Numbered from the stretch's first letter, positions 39,947 through 52,915 are shown. The stretch is 64,000 nucleotides of DNA from Atherinomorus stipes (GCA_023101725.1 JALJCO010013744.1:248001-312000); one strand, 5' to 3'. Notes: a model not told the origin generated them from the sequence alone. Numbers and translations: made by a program.

Positions 39947-40366
39947 TAGGGATGGGCGATATTTTATCGTGTGCGATATATCGTCAAAGAAATTCCCCAC
40001 AATAACAATTTGAATTTATCGTTTTTATCGTGAGATGACAATTTACCAGGTTGTGTTTTACTTTGGTTTTTTTTAAAAGGCCAATTTAGTTTTGCTGTTT
40101 GCATCGTTTGAATAAATGTGGCATGTGGTCTCTCATATTTCAGACTTGTTTGATTGGTGTCACTACAGTTTTGCAATACAGGTGTGCTACTTGAACTTAA
40201 TTGATATAGTGGCTTCTGGTATTTTGTAGGGCTTTCAAGACAGAATTTAGTGACAGATTTATAATACAAAATATTTTGCTGATAGCTTTTATCGTCATTT
40301 ATCGTTACCGTGATAAATAAGAGAAATTATCGTGATACATTTTTTAGTTCATATCGCCCATCCCTA
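39947..40366. mobile_element. Non-autonomous hAT element, 420 bp, perfect 8-bp target duplication
   Basis: The left end TAGGGATGGGCGATAT and right end ATATCGCCCATCCCTA are exact inverted copies over 16 bp. CAGCTAAA is found at both 39939-39946 and 40367-40374. Sub-terminal TTATCGT/ACGATAA words are repeated at both ends, possible transposase binding sites. The 101-codon minus-strand frame here is incidental. The perfect ends and duplications suggest a fairly young copy. Confidence 0.93.
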
Positions 40367-40510
40367 CAGCTAAATGGATAACATTTTGTTCAGGGCCAGA
40401 CTTATTTTACCTGCTCGAAACTACCAAACATTTAAACATTTTAAGACTGTAATGAAAGAGAGATGAAATATGTAGTTTAATGGAAGTCAATGGAAGCAGT
40501 ATTGGCTACA

Positions 40511-41230
40511 AAGGTCACCAGAGGAAGGATCTGATACTGCATAAAAAGTACTTATGATATCATGTCAATGTTGTTGCAATAGTTGACATGTCCAAGACTG
40601 TAATTACCACCAAGCCTCAATCCCATCATTTTATTTTATGGAAAATACTTATTTTTTAAATAAATGATTAGTAATTAAAATAATTAAACTGGTATTTAAA
40701 GGGTTAAAGTCTTAAAATGTTAAAATGTTTTGTAGTTTTGCGCAGGTCTGAATATGTTAATAATACTGATGTATATTTATTTTTAGCAGTTTTTGAGTAT
40801 GAACACTTTTGGCAAAGAGGGACATCATGCAGTTTCTGACACTACATAAAAATACAAATGGGATCAAATCTTTGTTTGTGATACTACATAAAAAATACAA
40901 AACTTTAACACATGCAAGCATCTAATCACCACCAAAAACCCATTCCTATAATATTTAGTTTATGGAAAATAATCCAGTTTTTGTAATGAATGAGGCAGCA
41001 ATTGAAATATTCCCACTAGTCAAACAGTATTTAAAGGGTTAAAATTTTAAAAATAACTGAATGTTTGGTAGTTTTTAGTAGGACAGAAGTTGTTTAATAA
41101 TCCATGAAAAAGAAAAGCAGAAAATATTATTGTATGATGATTTTATTGCAGTTTTTGTGCGTGGACACTTTTGTCAAGGGTCACTAGAGGGTGCAACATT
41201 TGAGGAAAGCACAAGGGTTAAACCATGTAA
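40511..41230. repeat. Degenerate tandem repeat, about 300-360 bp period
   Basis: The unit junction phrase (AACACTTTTGGCAAAGAGGG at 40802; GACACTTTTGTCAAGGGTCACTAGAGGG at 41164; TTGGCTACAAAGGTCACCAGAGG at 40502) occurs three times. Other matching blocks are CTGATACTGCATAAAAAGTAC and GTGATACTACATAAAAAATAC, TTTATGGAAAATA, and GTATTTAAAGGGTTAAA (40694 and 41029). Two full units and the start of a third are present, strongly diverged from each other by substitutions and indels. It may be a satellite fragment or an internally repetitive mobile element. Confidence 0.6.
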
Positions 41231-44200
41231 GTACCCCAAACTGGGCTAAAAAAATATATATCTTAATTTCTAAATACTACCACTGTGCCTCAAACTGTTT
41301 GTGGCAAATAAAAAAATGTGTGGGTGGGGACTACGTGAGCAATTCTGTTTCTATAAACATATCAAGAAGGTAAATTTGAACTGACAGAGAAAATTACAAC
41401 TGCAGCATTTGAGGGGGCTTTTAAATGTTTTATTGAGCTAAGTAATAAGTAGGACTTGCAGTTCAGACACAGTACATACTTTTAAAGAGAAGAGCATCGC
41501 TGTTTGTGTTTGTTTAAGAGAGAGAAAGATAGAAAAAAAACCACCACAGACCATTTTACAGTTTAAGTATATGGGTGAGTCATCAGTAATACAGAGTAAT
41601 AAAGCCATCAGTGAAAATGAGTAGCTTTGCCAGAATATGGAGCCAAACTGATTCGGGAATTTTGGCAATAATAACCTGACATGCAAGGGAATTAACCCAC
41701 GGTATCATTTCTAAACCTGTGGGACTGTGCAGTTTCTTTAGAGAAACTTTAACACATGGACCAGCCTCTACAGTATGTAGTAACCTTACAACCAGAGAGG
41801 GTGAGGAGATACTGCACCGAGGAAGAGGCCAGATATTTTGGTTTATAATATCTGCAATGCTTTTAGAATCCTTTTTTTTTTTTCTTTCTTTTTTTGCAGA
41901 AAAGACAAGCACTGTATGCCATGACTGTGGGAGGACGTACATTTCCAGGCTCGTGTTGTGACTCTTGGTGTCATGGAGACAGAGATTTACTGTGACAATG
42001 CCGATGTCAAGTGTTACCCTTCTGCAATGCAATGCACAAACATGGCACATACAGCCTTCTCACCTTGCACGCAATATTCCCCAGGACTTGCATTATCTAT
42101 AGAGGGGAAATAATATTACTGAGAATTTATCTTTTTCGAAGAGGAGCTACAACCAGAGTGTATATTTAGTTTTGGGAATCAGCCTCAGATGGAAACAGAG
42201 GCGCTGTACCTGAGGCAGTAGAATGCTGAATCTGAGTACTTCATGCAGAAACTGACAGCTTCAGCGGCGCGATTCTGTCAGTCACTTTTCTCCTGTTAGT
42301 TTGATGCTGTGCGTGCCGGTTAGGATAATGAGAATGAACAGCGATGAAAGAAGTCTGACCTAAAAGTCTTGTAATTTAATCCTGTTAGTTTTGGAGCCAA
42401 AAAGGTAACAGGATGGAGAAAACACATGGGACCACCCAGACAAGCAAAAGGCTGTTAGATTAAATTGTACTCTATTTCCTTTTGTTAGCAACATCAAATT
42501 TCACTCTTTATGACATTTTCTTTTTACTAAAGTTGAAGATAATGTAAATGCAATAACTTATATTCTATTGTTGTCAGAACTAAACCCCCTCACTTAAGAT
42601 CAGTTACTGACAGAATAATGCAAATTTGCATATTATAAAAATTAATTTGGGATAAAGAAGATATTCAGCTCATTTATTTGATTTTGTTTACTTTCATAGC
42701 CACAGGAAAATTACTAATTATTCTTCATCGCAATTCATTTTCTTGTTATTCTGCATACGGTTTTGTTGTGTTAACACGTTCACCTTTCCAATGTACCCTC
42801 ATGAATTAAACATTTGATTCTGCCATCTCCACGGCTTCATGTTATAGTTTCAGCAGCTTCACACGTTGAAAAATTACAGTTTCCATGTTTGTGAATGTGT
42901 CAGAGTGGGTTTGTGTGCATGCATGTGTTAGCTGTGTAATCCATTCAGCATGTTTTCCCTCCTTCTAGTAAAGGATTTGCCACCATATACCCGTCAGCAC
43001 GTCACCCTATAATTGTTCCTTGTTTCATATCTGTTGTGACACTTCTAGAAGTCTTCAGCCACTGTCACAAACCTCATCCTGCAACCTCTAATGGGGTCGC
43101 TCTATTTTCTTCCTCAGTATCTCATACAACCAGCCTTTGTTCCTCATAGCACAGTCTGGAGATGCCATTAGTGGGAAAAGGAGACATTGATGTTTAGTGA
43201 CAGCCAACGACTCTTCTGGTCAAAAGAGCGCCCTAGAGTCATCAGAGTGTCACACGTACTCCTCCACTTTGACTGTACGCAGCCCCGGCTCCCCAAGTTC
43301 ACCTTTGTTCTTGCCGTCTAAAAAGAAGGGAGCTAATTGTATGACAGGGGTCAGGGTGGGCACCGCCCACGACAGCCCGAGTTGTGCCACTGCCAGGCGA
43401 TCTTGTCAAACACATTGTAGGAGAACCCGACGCAAAAAATAAATAAATTAAGCGAGAGGGGGAGGCTCTCATTTCGCTGCGAGCGGCAGTTTTTGTCTTT
43501 GTGTTCTGTTCATGACTGTTGTCATCACATTTAGGACTAAGCTCAAAAACATGCAGAAATTCTGCAAGCAGCTGGGCAGGATGATAAGAGAGAAGCGACA
43601 TGGCCTGTTCGGAGCTGATAACTCAGACTCAGCATAAATCAAATACCTTCTGGCGATTCAAATAATTTGTACAGTGGGGCATCATTTGCTGAGAAGGGAC
43701 AGAGGAATTCACAGGAAGAAAGTATCATGCCTCAGTGCCCCAAAATGAAATGCTGCAGACTTGTCAAATTATATCTTCTAAGCGAAATGCTTATGTTGTA
43801 ATTTACCAGCATTACTGCGTGCCACACAGCAGTCATTTTACACGATAAATTAACTGTCGAGTCGCCCAACTTTGTCCATCCACTTCCATCAGAAATGCGA
43901 AGTGATTTGAACAAATCCAATGTCATCTGAAAGAGCGAGAGAAGGGCTGCCCTGACTCCTTATTGGTTATTTGACATGGTCAAAGCAAACCAGCTTGTGG
44001 TTCATTTGTGCATAATGGCATGTGGTGACAATAGCACAAACCACTCTATAGGCAGTTAATGGGTTTACTTGGCTGCCTCACACTTGTGGGACCTCAGGCC
44101 CCCACTGTTTGCTTTAGGCGCTGGCAATTTCCAAAAGGCTGCAGGAGGCTCTCTGCATCAGTGTTGGCTTGACACAAAATGGCAGCCTGTTACTGAAGAT

Positions 44201-46130
44201 GGGTACAGATAAAGCTTCAGTTTATACTGGGGGAAAAAAAAAAAAAGTTAACCTGTGTGTCTACCAAAGTTGGGTCTGTGTTGAATGTCTCTTACTGGCT
44301 GTCTGAAGTCTGAGATGTAATTTTACAAAGATAAAACTGACATGGGAGATCAAACTTTTAAAAAAAGAGAGAAAATTTCTAAACGATCTACTCTATAGCC
44401 TCTCAGTGAAGCTTTAATGAGTACAGCTACTGCAAAGTATGCCATTAATTAAAAAAAGAAAATCTGAAAGGTAAAAGGAGCTTGATACAAATGAAAGCTG
44501 AAAGCAGCAGGGGAAGGCAATCCCCTTCGTTAGATCTTAGAAATGCTATCCAAGGAAGGGGGTCCGTTTTTAACGTGGAGCTAGTTTGTTTCTCAATTTC
44601 ATTGTGATCCTTTGAACACAACTGGGACAAATCCGAATGAGGTCTTGCAGACTTCTGTGGTGAAGTGCACGAAGATAAAGGCCTTTCTTGAGTTGAAAAC
44701 ATTATCTTCTTAAAATGATTACTCTGTCCTTCCATGTAAGAGCTTAGGTTTCCACAGTTTCTGCAAGGAAAATAAATAAGCAGTATGTAAGGGGGGAAAA
44801 AGTTTAACAATGACATTCCCAACAACAAGCTGACGGAGCCAGAATAGTTATTATTTAATCATAACACTGGTGAAAGTGGCAGAGGAAAGCCGTGCAGTGT
44901 ATGACGCAGACCAAGAAATTAGAAAATAAGCCAAATTGCATTTGGCTTTGTAATGGTGCAGTCTGAAACCAGTGTCTGCGTTTTCAACTGTGCAATTTAA
45001 AAAGCAGACATATAAATTTGAATAGCTGAACATGGACCGTCCAACCTTGCAATTCTCATAGCAGCTTTTTCAGCACAGACTATGTCAGTGATTGAGGGAC
45101 GTGGTCTGAAGTGTGGCTCCAGGAAGTTTCGAAAGACAGCAAATATGATGAATCATAAGAGCACTTGAGATTTCAGCAGAGGAGCTGAAGCACAGTGGGA
45201 AAAGCCTGAGACATAGGCACATTTTTTTCTTTAGAAAGAGAAAATCAGAGTAAGATTATAAATTCTACATGCATACAAGGAATAAATGAATATTTCAATG
45301 TATTTCACTTTCAGCCCGAAATATTGTGGCATCTGATAATTATAGTTAACACCAAGACTTGCTTTACCTGAAGATGTGTTGATACGTGAAAAAAAAAAAG
45401 AAAAGGAGATATTGCCTGGCGAGACTTTGGTGGTAAATTTAACAAGCCCAGCTAGGAGGGAGTGAAAGGCTAATAAATAACTTTACTTTCCCTTTTTGCT
45501 CTCTCTTTAACTCTTTCCCCTTACACAGTAATTCATTATTTCCTGCCGTTTCCTTTCTAGACACTAATAAGGACACCGAAGGGTAATAAGACCCTTAGAA
45601 GGGTGCTGCCCAGTGTACACCCTGAAACTCTCCAGAGAGAAGCTGCTCTTTGTGGATTAATGTGTCTTTATGAGGCTGTCGTGACTGGTAGAGATTAAGG
45701 AGACTTGGCCCCCACAGCAGTTTGGCCCAGTCAAGGCCCCAGTGCCATGAGGTCTGGACTGAAGGAACATGTCAAAGCAAAATCTCTGCAGCTCATCTAA
45801 TTGTCATACTGGAGTAAGTACAACAAAAGCAATCTATGAAGACAGGAGTCTAGACAACATTTTCAGTGCACAGATGGGAATACATAGTTTTAATTACACA
45901 CACAACAGTCAACATCTTGTATTTGTACATGTAGCTTGTGATCTAACAAAGTGTGTGAGCAGGTCTATCGGATATATTTCAATTAGGATGACAGAGGACA
46001 TGCTGATTTGTGACTGCACAGATTAAGGCAGATTTTTTGCTGTTTGATTAAAGTAAAATAGGGTTTAGAAAACTGAAACTCCACAATACAAACTCTTAAT
46101 TGTCAACCTTTACTGTATGCACCCAATAGG
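41231..46130. other. Unique intron-like sequence
   Basis: A long T tract followed by GCAG at 41871-41900 looks like a plus-strand splice acceptor, but no open, domain-bearing sequence follows. A CpG-enriched patch lies at 43190-43500. Reading frames up to 155 codons (minus strand 41583-42050) show nothing recognisable. Confidence 0.5.
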
Positions 46131-46360
46131 CAAGCTAAGCTAATTTATATAGTACCTTTTATGTACTTTACATAAACCAATATAAGCATTCCAGCGGGGT
46201 GCAGGAGAAGCAATATAAAGATAGAAATTAAATAAAAAAAAAATACAAAACTTAAAGCTTAAAGGAGACAGTGCAGATCTGAACTTCTGAATAAAAACTC
46301 TATTTAAATGCAGCTGAGAACAGGTGGGTCTTTAATCTGGATTTAAATAAATGTATTCTT
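46131..46360. repeat. Fish dispersed-repeat remnant
   Basis: GCTAAGCTAATTTATATAGTACC, ATGTACTTTACATAAA and, 150 bp on, GAACAGGTGGGTCTTTAATCTGGATTTAAA follow the layout of a common fish repeat (a 'tttgtatagcacctttcat...aagtgctttacata' core, then a 'ggtgggttttaagcctggatttaaa' block). The recollection is from memory. Ends and class not established. Confidence 0.4.
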
Positions 46361-46545
46361 GTTAGCAAAGACAGAGACTTGTGAGAAGTGTGCGTGCATT
46401 CTGCTCACTCCTGATGTAACAGAAGTCCCTCTAAACCATAATCCGAACAGCTGCACTTCATATTTACTTTACAGATAAGAAGTATTCATGGTGGCCTGAC
46501 ATGGTGCATAGGAATCTTTCATGAAACAACAACCTAGAAACAATC

Positions 46546-46811
46546 TGAGTGATCAACCGAAAATTTACTGACACCGAAATTTATAGCAATATCCTACTGT
46601 ACGTCATGTCCATGTTGGTATATTTGACATGAAAAAAAAGTCGGTTTTAGCTGTTTATATGTCACTTTAAGACGCTGAACTACTTGGACCGTCTGTAGTC
46701 ATGTGACTCCACCCAATCCAGTCTGTAAGAAGTTATCGTCCATTTGTCATTTCCAAGGTGAACTACTCAATATATCGTGATATTGATTTTAAGTCATATC
46801 GTCCAGCCCTA
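46546..46811 (-). mobile_element. Short hAT copy, same family as the element at 54355-55259
   Basis: Read on the minus strand it starts TAGGGCTGGACGATATGACT and continues AAAATCAATATCACGATATATTGAGTAGTTCACC, GGAGTCACATGACTACAGACGG and AATTTTCGGTTGATCACTCA. All have close counterparts, in the same order, in the element at 54355-55259. At 266 bp it is internally deleted relative to that copy. The left tip (TAGGGA) seems lost. The flanks AAACAATC (46538-46545) and AAACAACC (46812-46819) agree at 7 of 8 positions. It lacks the extra 265-bp insert of the other copy and so shows the unoccupied site. Confidence 0.8.
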
Positions 46812-46819
46812 AAACAACC

Positions 46820-49060
46820 TCATTGGATCAAATGAAGATGGACATATGGCAGCATTTAGTGATCAGTTGACATTATGGATATATTTAGTGCACCCGTGTG
46901 GATTGGCTATAAACTCAAAACGTAGTAAATAGTAACTCATAGTTTTAAACAATAAATGCACGAGGCCCTGAATCCCTCACATTCCCAGTGTTCCAGATGA
47001 CTTTTCAGCTCCAAACAGAGTGTCAAATCCAGAATATCTAAGGAGAATAACACTCTTAAGTGTTCTCAGCTTATGAATGATGAGATGTTCAGAACTGAGA
47101 ATACCAATTTGCTACTTTGACTCCAAACTAAAGCATGGAGGGAGTCATTAGAGGAGCTGTTAGCAATATCGCATGAACCGAGCTTGGTCAGAGGCCAGTG
47201 TATTTTCAATCACAGCATGAAATTGGACACCAACCCGCATCCATTAAGTGACGGCTGCATGGAATAAATAACTCCTTATATTCATGTTTATGGGTTACCA
47301 GATGTCTGCCCGCCCAAACTGCATGTAAAGCAAATTAATTAAAAGAACAAACTAACTAAGCTTTGTTGCTTTAACTACAATAAACGTGTAGAACACGGCC
47401 AACTCCTGAAAGAACCTATGGCAAAACTACAATCATTTGAGTCTATAAACAACCCACTAGAAAACACACATTATTCAGTGTCCAATTAAGCTAAAGTAGC
47501 ATCTGTTGGGCCAGAGAAGAGGGAGTCTTTTTGACAGAGAAGGCTTGAGCACCAGCTGCAATATATCTTCTCTCCACCCACATAAAAAGTTCAGTCTGCC
47601 TTCAGTATATATCTTCCAAGATGAGCTACTAGGCTTTTTTAACCCATGACTCGTGAACTTAATGACAGGCATATCAACTTACAGTATACAAGCCCGAAGC
47701 TGTTAATCAAAAATAAATGAGATGGATCGTAGACTTTTCTGCCTGCATATCTGACAGGATTTCCTCACGGGTAATGCTTTTTTATCTTTCATCACAGCAG
47801 GTTCAGCAGAACATTGCCAGTCTGGACTTAAAACACACAAATATATTCAGTGCTGTCATTGACTGCCAAGGCCACCCGCGAATACTCATGGGTTTCATCC
47901 CCCACCTAAATCAGTCCAACTATTCTAATCAGAGAGATTTTAATATACTGTATGTCGGTCGCCTGAAGACAACAGAGCAAATGCCATTTATTGATGGACT
48001 GAAAGTACTGGAGAAAATCTCAGTGGACAAATAAATTTATATATGACCTCGTTTGAATTCACAAAAAGTGGGAAAATACTTGTGCATAAAATATATTTTA
48101 GGGACAGTGTAATCACAGATGTGGGTGAGAGTAAGCAGCTGATCTGACTGCCTACACTGAAGTTCATGGTTTTCATTTCATGTTTGTAATGCTTCATTTT
48201 CCTTCTATTTTCTTAAACGAGATCCTGAAATTGAGATGGTTTGTAAATTCACTGTTGATTATAAATAACATGTTTTCCCACTGCATTGTGTACAATGTCA
48301 TATAATTACAGGTAGCCACTGGAAAAGCGTTCATACTAGTAGCAGCACTTAATTTTAAGATTTTTTTATTTAACACTTGGTTGCCCCAGGCTTGTTCAAA
48401 CATTTACCGCAGCCAGTTTTTAAAAGGATTATGGTGAGATGTTCTTTAAGAGAAAGGTACATATTGGAGCGAGTTGCCTGCCAACTTGTGGCAGAGCAAA
48501 TTTAACGTGGGCATTTTGTAACCTGGTAATATGCAAATGGATCAGCAAACGTAGCAAAAAGGGGTATAGAACTTTGCCTGATGACAAGGTTATGTGTGGT
48601 GTATTACTTAAATGTAAAGAAGTTGTTTCTTATTCTTCTTGATTGGGCTGAAAATCATCATTGGGTCCTCTTCAAGAAGCATCCTTATTTCTGCTTATTA
48701 CATTTTTAGGGCACTGGTAGGTAAACAGAAAATCTGAGAGCTCAGATTCTCCATTTGTAAATGTTTTTGCACCAGTATTTTTATGCACAGTGCCTTGCAT
48801 GCTTGCAACATGTTCTTTGACTTAATTAGCCTCTACAAAGACAAAACATTGAAACTGTTCAGTTAAGGCTAAACCAGATTAAAGGTTTGTGCAGACCAGG
48901 CATTGGACAGCATGCGAATTTCACATCACAGTTAATTTGACCAAAATGATTACGAACCACAGTTATCATTACTATCATGGTATTGTTGAAATGTGCTCAA
49001 AATGTTCGAAACATACTTTTACACACACTGAAATAATTTCACCAAGTTTAAAAAAAGAAA
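46820..49060. other. Unique sequence
   Basis: Frames at 47717-48034 (105 codons) and 48439-48642 (67 codons), both plus strand, show no domain I know and no convincing splice context. No bounded repeat found. Confidence 0.5.
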
Positions 49061-49590
49061 TAAAAATGTCCGATATTATCAGTTGATATCGGCATTAACG
49101 TGTGATATTGGAAAACATCTGTATAGTCTTTTCTTTTTTGGATCGATATTAATCTTGCAAAACCTGGTTCCATTAGCATCAGTCTATTGCGTATAAAAGT
49201 TGCTGCTATTGTGGAAGAACTTCATATCCCAGCATTCCTTATAGTCATGTAACTACGGAGCAGCTGCTGCTGCTACAGACTGACTTGCATTGAAGCTGCT
49301 TAGAATATGTCTGGTTTTAACTTGTTGGTGAAGCTACCAAGTTGTCAGAAACATTATAATTAGCCACGTGTTGGCTAATACCTGCTAGTATCTGATACAT
49401 GACAGCCTGATGTTCAAAATGAACTCCTCTGGCTGAGTTTAGGCTATTTTGGAATCTTTGCTCTCAGAGCAAAGAGCTGCATCTCTCAAAATATGAGACA
49501 TGCTGTCAAATATGAGAGATACAAGCTCACAGTTGTCTGCATATCAGTATCGGTTGATATCGGATATTAGAAATTAAGAGAACATCCCTA
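49061..49590 (-). mobile_element. hAT relative, uninterrupted copy of the host element of the nest
   Basis: Ends with GAACATCCCTA on the plus strand. The opposite end, TAAAAATGTCCGATATTATC, is a decayed inverted counterpart. Its minus strand runs parallel to the element at 52924-55418: CTGATATGCAGACAACTGTGAG, GCTCTGAGAGCAAAG, CCAGAGGAGTTCATTTTGAAC, and AGACATATTCTAAGCAGCTTCAA all have counterparts in the same order. It has no insert at either of the two places where that element is interrupted. No clear target duplication remains. Confidence 0.7.
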
Positions 49591-49658
49591 TAATACAATA
49601 AATTACAAGCGGTGTATTGGTAATTGTTACATCCTTAATGCAGACACCCTATTTAAGA

Positions 49659-50083
49659 TAGAGATGTGCCATATCATATCGTTTATATATCGTATCGTTT
49701 ATATCGTATTGCGAAAATACTGGTACTGTCTATTTTTTTTACATTGCTGGGAAATGTTATATCATGACATCATGTGACGCATGCATTACAGAGGTCCACT
49801 GAACGAATGAACATGGGAACATGGCAGATCAAAGCAGATCAGTGGGTATTAGCTTCAAACTATTAAAAAACAGTTTTTTATTAGAATAATAAACCAAACT
49901 GGAGAAGCGGTTGAAATTTTCACAATCTGCAAAGGCTTCTTATATCGAGTTGGGCAAACGGAGGAAGGATTTTACTATGGCTGTGACTTCTTGTGTGACC
50001 ATCAACATCATCTGTGATATCGTTATTATTGCAATATTTCTAAAATATCATGATATATTTTTTGGGTATATCGCCCATCCTCA
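49659..50083. mobile_element. Probable decayed hAT element
   Basis: The left end TAGAGATGTGCCATATCATATCG and the inverted right end (TATATCGCCCATCCTCA) resemble the perfect ends of the 39947-40366 element. Sub-terminal TATCGT and ATATCATGATAT words are present at both sides. No 8-bp duplication is visible, so the exact ends are uncertain. The 68-codon frame inside (49911-50117) is incidental. Confidence 0.55.
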
Positions 50084-50185
50084 ACTAATCTCTATAGTTT
50101 CTTTACAGTACAGATAATCTGTACAGTTTTCAATACAGATGCTTAAAAACTGGCAGTATCAAAAAAATATTGTCTAAAACATTGA

Positions 50186-50248
50186 GATCGGACAATATGA
50201 AAAAAAAATATATAATAATGATTTTTTTTGCCATATTATCGAGCCCTC
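50186..50248. mobile_element. hAT terminal fragment
   Basis: ATCGGACAATATG followed by an A/T-rich core and CCATATTATCGAGCCCT looks like two hAT-type ends brought together by internal deletion. No duplication found. Confidence 0.3.
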
Positions 50249-52915
50249 ATTCAATATATTGCTGAACCTTATTTAGTCCTGTACATGTCTCTTCATGTAA
50301 CTATTTGATGTTAACGCTGCTTGGAACATACAGCAAGACCAGTGGCTATTTAACAAAAACAGTACCAAAGCAGAGCAGCTCTGTATTCATCTTTTGAAAT
50401 TCAAGCTTTAGTGACAAGAAGCTGCAGGTATGAAAACACACTTTGATTCAACATGAATGCATTGTCAGTGGGCATTTAAATCCAAACAAGCTCTAATCAA
50501 GTGCATAGCAAGCTGTAAAAACGCTGCATCCAGCCTCAGTCCTAGTTGTGTTGTCGTGATTAATTCTATGGGAGTAAAGACTTGAATGCGTTTTCAGTGA
50601 GCCTCGCATTCCTGATGGCCTTGCCAAGAAAATCTGCTGCTTAGCTTTAAGCTTTGAATCTGTAATGTTCAGACCTCATTTCACATGGGAAATGGTTTTG
50701 TTTGGGAAAAACAATAACAGGGGGACCTACATAGATCAGAGGCTCTCTTGCTGCTACACAGAGAATGACTGCTTTATGTTTTACAGGAATCAACTTGTTT
50801 GGTGTAATATCGGGATGATTTCTGGAGATGACTTCAGATGCAGATGTGACCTGATCTGTCGGTTTATTTCTTCGTAAGGAAACAGAGTGAAAGGTCATAC
50901 AAATGACATCAGAAATGTTGTATCAATACTGAATTATTGAAAAGCTAAACTGCTAAATCCAGACCAGAATAACATTATACGACATGCTGTCTAGGCTTGA
51001 CTGTGCTCCAAGAGTCACTGCTCTGTTGACTCAGTTGAATTGCTCGCCTAAGGCACCGGTGCCTGGACACATACACATAATTAGGAAAGGTCACCGTGCC
51101 TCCTGTCTTGTCAACAAAATCATTTCAAGATGACAAATTCGGGCTCAGGCTGAGCCAGACCTCCCTCAGATTCCCCTGCCAATCAAATGCCAGCGAGGCT
51201 GTTCTTGCCTTAGGTGACTTCTAATTATCCCTTTTGCATGCCATGCTAATAGAGCTACGCATAACAATGAACCATACATTTAGGTGGAGCTGTGAGGTCT
51301 GGACAAGGTATCATTATATTGTGAATTTAAAGAAAGATGCAACAAAATAATACAAAGAACACATACGAAAACACATTTCCCTTAAAGATATAAAATGTCG
51401 CTGTTAAACACATTAGTTACAGCTGTTGGCAAAAATATGGGGAATTGTGTTTCTAGCTATTTCTTTAAAGAAAATTTACAATTAAACAAAGTTCCTTAAC
51501 TCAAACATGATTTCTTTTCTCTTCAAACATGGCTTTGTTGACTGTGGCCCATTTTAAATTCACCTGCCCGAGGCAGTTGTTTCCAAAAACTACTTTACCC
51601 AGATGTTGCTTTGCATATAAAATATATTGCCTTTTGTGATGATGTTGCAGCCAAGGTTTTCTACAAGTGAGCCTTCAGTGTGCACCCACTTTGAAAGTTG
51701 GAACGGTGCACCACCATTCTTCTCTGTCTCTGCTAAATCTCCCTGCAGCTCCTGTGCAGACATGTGGAGGATGCGTTTTGTCTTCCTGCCCGGTAGATAT
51801 GCAGTTTAACCAGAAGGTTTTATTGGTTTTCCCTAAGCTTGCTCTGTTAAGTTCAAATAATGCTGCTGTGTAAGCATCGGCTGACTTAAAATGATCATTT
51901 CATGGAAGCCTAGGGTTGGCAAGGTTTACCACAAAGTAGTAGAAGTCAGGGCATTTATTTAACTCTGGAAATGTCATTGAGAGACATTTCTTAGTGTTTA
52001 ACCTGTTTCACAAGTCATTTAAAAACTAAAGAGAACATATCTTTGGACATGCAAGAATTTTTTTTATTTCTTTTTCAAAAATTCTTTAATTCAATCAGCA
52101 AAATCTGCAGAAAAGTCCATTTTGGACCTATAAAGTAGGAAAATGAGCAAGCATTTTAAGTGCCAGTTCACTTCAAATAAGCTTCAAACCTTTTCAAAGC
52201 TCCTTTCTCGCTGCCTGATCCTCACATTTCCCATCTAGTCCACTGTATGATGAAGTGGAAATGGCTTTCACATCGCTCCCTGGTGGCCTTACTAAGGAAC
52301 TATTAATCTATGGCTCTCCATATTGCATTCAGATCTGCTTTCCCCAGCCACCACCTGGCCTGAAGTAAAGGCCAAGAGAGGGCCCGGAGGACCGGAGGAC
52401 TGGCTCTTATTATGAGCTGCACCAAGACACCTCTGGGCTTCTAAGCACTTCCTCTGACAGTGACTGATGGCCAATTAACCATTTGGAGAAGAGTATTGAT
52501 CACTTGGAGAACAGGAAGGACCTGAAAACATCTCCTTACACACCACTATTCTCACTGTACAATGTGAGCAGCCAGACAGAACATCATTTGTACTAAAAAC
52601 AACACGAGGAGCATTATCACCCCATAATGCATCTCAATAACAATCCTTAAAAGTGTTGTTGAAATGTTTTTGACAAATGCCACTTTCCCACCCACACCAA
52701 CACCGAACCCCCTGCATGGCATGAGGGCTTCTGGTTTTACCATGAATACATAAAAACAATCTTATTCCAAGCTGAGGCTGCATGAAAACTATTTCATACA
52801 TTTCTGCTGTCAATCAGCTTAATGAACACTCCTCTTAGCTGAAGGCTGGTTCGGATGATGGTAACATCTCTGACTGCTCATGCCTCCCTGTTAACATGGA
52901 TTCCCAGTAACACCA
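50249..52915. other. Unique sequence
   Basis: No gene or bounded repeat. A block at 50980-51270 has balanced base composition, the perfect palindrome GGCACCGGTGCC (51052-51063) and several TAAT/ATTA and TTTGCATG words, and looks more constrained than its surroundings. Nothing here proves this. Confidence 0.45.

Noticed and set aside
41871..41960. Pyrimidine tract with GCAG followed by TVCHDCGRTY-like translation (plus strand)
   Set aside because: Only one C-x2-C pair and an early stop; the tract also translates as part of the frame. No second exon or conserved zinc-finger spacing.
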